Below are positions 6,946 to 7,566 of a stretch of DNA of 7,566 nucleotides, in pieces. Numbering within the stretch: the stretch's first letter is position 1; each line of letters starts with the position of its first letter. Source of the stretch: Campylobacterales bacterium (GTDB taxonomy: Bacteria; Campylobacterota; Campylobacteria; Campylobacterales; Arcobacteraceae); NCBI GenBank assembly GCA_019752775.1, contig JAIELU010000036.1, forward strand, positions 1 to 7,566. Reading direction: 5' to 3'. A program made the translations under genes and the position numbers. Below the pieces are notes generated by a model. It was given only the letters and a program-made list of their open reading frames with translations, searched no databases and had not been told where the DNA came from.

Positions 6946-7566
6946 TAAAAACTAGAACCTAAAGAAAATTCAAATGAAGAAGTATCATCACCTGGTTCAT
7001 TATCAAGTGCTTTTGCAAATATTAACTGTAAAGGTCCCATTGGAGAAATCCATTCAAGTAATGCTCCTGTTCCTGATCTTTTTACATCTGTAAATGTATC
7101 TTGACCAATCATTCCATAATCGTAAAATACTCCCCATCTCATCTTTGCTGATGGAATTAAAGGGAAACTCATTTCAACTGAGTTAGCCCAAAGATTTTTA
7201 TATGGTTCTGTTTTGTAACCTGATTCATTAGAAGGGAATGCATAAGATTTATAGCCTCTTAGAGTTTTTGCTCCTCCAAGGTATAAAGAATCACCTTGAT
7301 TTATTTGACCATTATCAACTAAAATTTTCATTTGTGTTTTAAGTCTTAAAACCCAATCAAGTTCAGCTAAATCTTCAAGTGAATAGAAATATTTACCATA
7401 AGTTGTTGATTTTAAATATTTAGAATCTCCACCAACCCCAGCATATTCAAGTGATGTACCAGCTTTTATACCTTCTCTTGGAAAATAAAAATCATCTGTA
7501 TTATCAAAATTTAAATATGGAGTAACTGAACTTGAAATATAGTCTTGCGATTGATAAATTTCTTTA
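6945..7566 (-). CDS. bamA: Outer membrane assembly protein BamA, C-terminal part
   Basis: The central barrel of the BAM complex, which folds and inserts beta-barrel proteins into the outer membrane. Only the last ~206 codons are in the window; the frame stays open to the right edge, so the N-terminus and POTRA domains lie outside. Reading inward from the edge, the barrel shows SVTPYLNFDNTDDFYFPREG (about 7473-7529), then SLEYAGVGGDSKYLK. The loop-6 motif LRGY lies at 7250-7261, within LGGAKTLRGYKSY. The barrel ends FEFSLGSSF with a terminal Phe, the usual outer membrane C-terminal signal. The Met at 7331 is internal, not the start. The stop overlaps the mqnC start. Omp85-family membership is certain; BamA rather than a TamA-like relative is supported by the PREG and LGG...LRGY motifs and the neighbourhood. 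Confidence 0.92.
   Translation of the reverse strand, partial: KEIYQSQDYISSSVTPYLNFDNTDDFYFPREGIKAGTSLEYAGVGGDSKYLKSTTYGKYFYSLEDLAELDWVLRLKTQMKILVDNGQINQGDSLYLGGAKTLRGYKSYAFPSNESGYKTEPYKNLWANSVEMSFPLIPSAKMRWGVFYDYGMIGQDTFTDVKRSGTGALLEWISPMGPLQLIFAKALDNEPGDDTSSFEFSLGSSF

Larger units (their letters stand above)
1327..7566 (-). other. Probable operon bamA-mqnC-M16-gltX-yggT-slt
   Basis: Six same-strand genes have junctions of -1, +5, +2, -4 and +15 bases, leaving no room for internal promoters except within coding sequence. A single transcript starting right of the window is the simplest reading. It links outer membrane assembly and wall turnover with menaquinone synthesis and tRNA charging. 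Confidence 0.7.

Noticed and set aside
6945..7331. Stand-alone 128-residue protein starting at ATG 7331
   Set aside because: The frame continues to the right edge with conserved BamA barrel strands; the Met is internal.

Overview
The window looks like a piece of a very AT-rich Campylobacterota chromosome, most likely an Arcobacter/Aliarcobacter-type organism. I base this on the low GC content, the futalosine-pathway gene mqnC, and a gene order (bamA - mqnC - M16 peptidase-like - gltX - yggT - slt) whose parts recall gene neighbourhoods known in Helicobacter and Campylobacter. The species assignment is inference from content and style; no search was run.

Left part (1-799, + strand): the C-terminal 265 codons of a tyrosine recombinase (phage/island integrase). 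Its reading frame is open back to the left edge, so the gene starts outside the window. This marks the likely edge of an integrated element lying to the left. A 79-base gap (800-878) follows, carrying a plausible promoter, and then a small + strand lipoprotein gene of unknown function (879-1358).

Right part (1327-7566, - strand): a tightly packed cluster of six genes read right to left. It comprises bamA (C-terminal part only, running off the right edge), mqnC, a secreted M16-family protein lacking the zinc motif, gltX with a TTG start, a YggT-family membrane protein, and slt, a periplasmic lytic transglycosylase. Junctions are a 1-nt overlap, 5-nt gap, 2-nt gap, 4-nt overlap and 15-nt gap, so one transcript with translational coupling is likely. 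The promoter is not visible and should lie beyond the right edge. The last gene, slt, meets the lipoprotein gene tail to tail with a 32-base overlap.

Functionally the cluster mixes envelope building (BamA, Slt, YggT, and probably the M16-like protein) with menaquinone synthesis (MqnC) and translation (GltX). I found no CRISPR array, tRNA, rRNA or insertion sequence, and no convincing sign of an undescribed defence or mobile system. The points most worth a second look are the M16 protein without catalytic residues, the probable island boundary, the identity of the GltX paralogue, and the convergent gene overlap.
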